Part shown: positions 13,408 through 13,990 of the stretch, piece by piece | Numbering within the stretch: the stretch's first letter is position 1 | How the letters are laid out: each line of letters opens with the position of its first letter | NCBI GenBank assembly: GCA_036477795.1 | Contig: JAZGDL010000097.1 | Location: 1-13,990 of the forward strand | Direction: 5' to 3' | DNA from: JAZGDL01 sp036477795 | Lineage (GTDB): Bacteria > Planctomycetota > Phycisphaerae > UBA1845 | DNA: 13,990 nucleotides | Program-made: the position numbers and the translations under genes | The notes under the pieces: generated by a model | Told to the model about the DNA's origin: nothing | Database searches by the model: none | The model's input: the letters and a program-made list of their open reading frames with translations, nothing else

Positions 13408-13990
13408 ATGTCAGGTATCAGTAGCGGAGTCGGGTTGCTCTCCGGGCTGCCGATCGCCTCGATCATTGACCAGTTGATCGCCGTCCAGTCGCGTCCGCTG
13501 TTCCTGCTGCAAGATCGCATCGATAAGGTCCAGGCCGAGCGAACGGCGCTGGCCGGCTTGGGTGCGCGTTTGCTGGGTCTGAAGAGCGCCGTGGCGCGTT
13601 TCGGCAAGCCCGAACTTTTTCGGGTATCCAGGGCAACCAGCAATGACGAGGACGTACTCACCGCGACGGCTGGTGAAGGGGCCGCCCGGGGAACCTTTCG
13701 GTTTCAGGTCAAATCCCTGGTCGCTAACCACCAGCTCATCGGCCGCGGTTTTGTTGATACGGACCGGCAACCGGTCGGAGCAGGCACGCTTTCCTTCGAG
13801 ATCGGACACGGAAGGCTGGACAACGCGACAACTTTGGATGTGCTCAACGGCGGCGACGGTGTGCGTCGGGGCACCATCGAAATCACCGACAGCGCCGGAG
13901 AGAAGGCCGCCATCGATCTGAGCACCGCCCTAACCGTCGAAGACGTTCTGGTTGAAATCAACAGCCGCACGGACATCGCCGTCAGCGCCC
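13408..13990 (+). CDS. fliD: Flagellar filament-capping protein FliD, N-terminal part (3' end outside window)
   Basis: FliD forms the oligomeric cap at the growing filament tip and helps incoming flagellin fold into place. The visible 194 residues show the conserved FliD N-terminus ISSGVGLLSGLPIASIIDQL and IAVQSRPLFLLQDRIDKVQ, an amphipathic heptad-rich helix. A beta-rich segment follows (FRFQVKSLVANHQLIGRGF, LSFEIGHGRLD) and a flagellin/hook IN-like stretch (AIDLSTALTVEDVLVEINSR). GAGGTG lies about five bases before ATG 13408. The frame is open to the window end. Its position directly after two flagellins fits a filament-export cluster, in which fliS would often follow. Confidence 0.93.
   Translation, partial: MSGISSGVGLLSGLPIASIIDQLIAVQSRPLFLLQDRIDKVQAERTALAGLGARLLGLKSAVARFGKPELFRVSRATSNDEDVLTATAGEGAARGTFRFQVKSLVANHQLIGRGFVDTDRQPVGAGTLSFEIGHGRLDNATTLDVLNGGDGVRRGTIEITDSAGEKAAIDLSTALTVEDVLVEINSRTDIAVSA

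Overview
The window looks like a chromosomal piece of a GC-rich Gram-negative bacterium. Lipobox and signal-anchored peptide-binding proteins, FliC/FliD filament genes, and an unusual load of short dispersed palindromes and heptamer repeats together suggest Planctomycetes or a PVC-group relative. That assignment rests on remembered repeat and protein style, not on a marker gene.

Left part (1-8643, all minus strand): one long peptide-uptake operon. In transcription order it holds an OppA-type binding protein (8643-6868), an OppB permease (to 5844), an OppC permease (to 4843), a second unrelated lipoprotein binding protein (4840-2990), a second OppB permease (to 1821), a second OppC permease with a long YejE-like periplasmic loop (to 770), and an OppD-type ATPase that runs off the left edge. 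Most junctions overlap by 4-8 bases or have gaps of only a few bases. The exceptions are the two OppA/SBP-to-OppB junctions, and both of these carry a composite repeat. So two binding-protein/permease sets appear to be read together and to share the ATPase(s) that follow.

Middle (8644-9728): about 1.1 kb without a credible gene. It holds a third copy of the composite repeat, a candidate sigma-70 promoter for the operon (minus strand), a near-perfect sigma-54 promoter sequence (plus strand) with no gene directly behind it, several hairpins, a 20-bp tandem repeat, and a sigma-28-like promoter.

Right part (9729-13990, plus strand): two paralogous flagellins (495 and 481 aa) and the start of the filament-cap gene fliD, each preceded by a sigma-28-like sequence. 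The intergenic gaps are packed with palindromic repeats. Flagellins polymerise into the filament under the FliD cap, so this is a filament-export cluster.

The most notable signal is the set of dispersed palindromic sequences that do not stay between genes. Three different families, each with another copy elsewhere in the window, lie in frame inside the second binding-protein gene: in the signal peptide, in the post-lipobox linker and in the body. In addition, the heptamer-containing composite repeat sits exactly at the 5' ends of both OppB genes. There it separates well-placed ATG codons from the permease frame, and at both loci a change of one heptamer unit would restore the frame.
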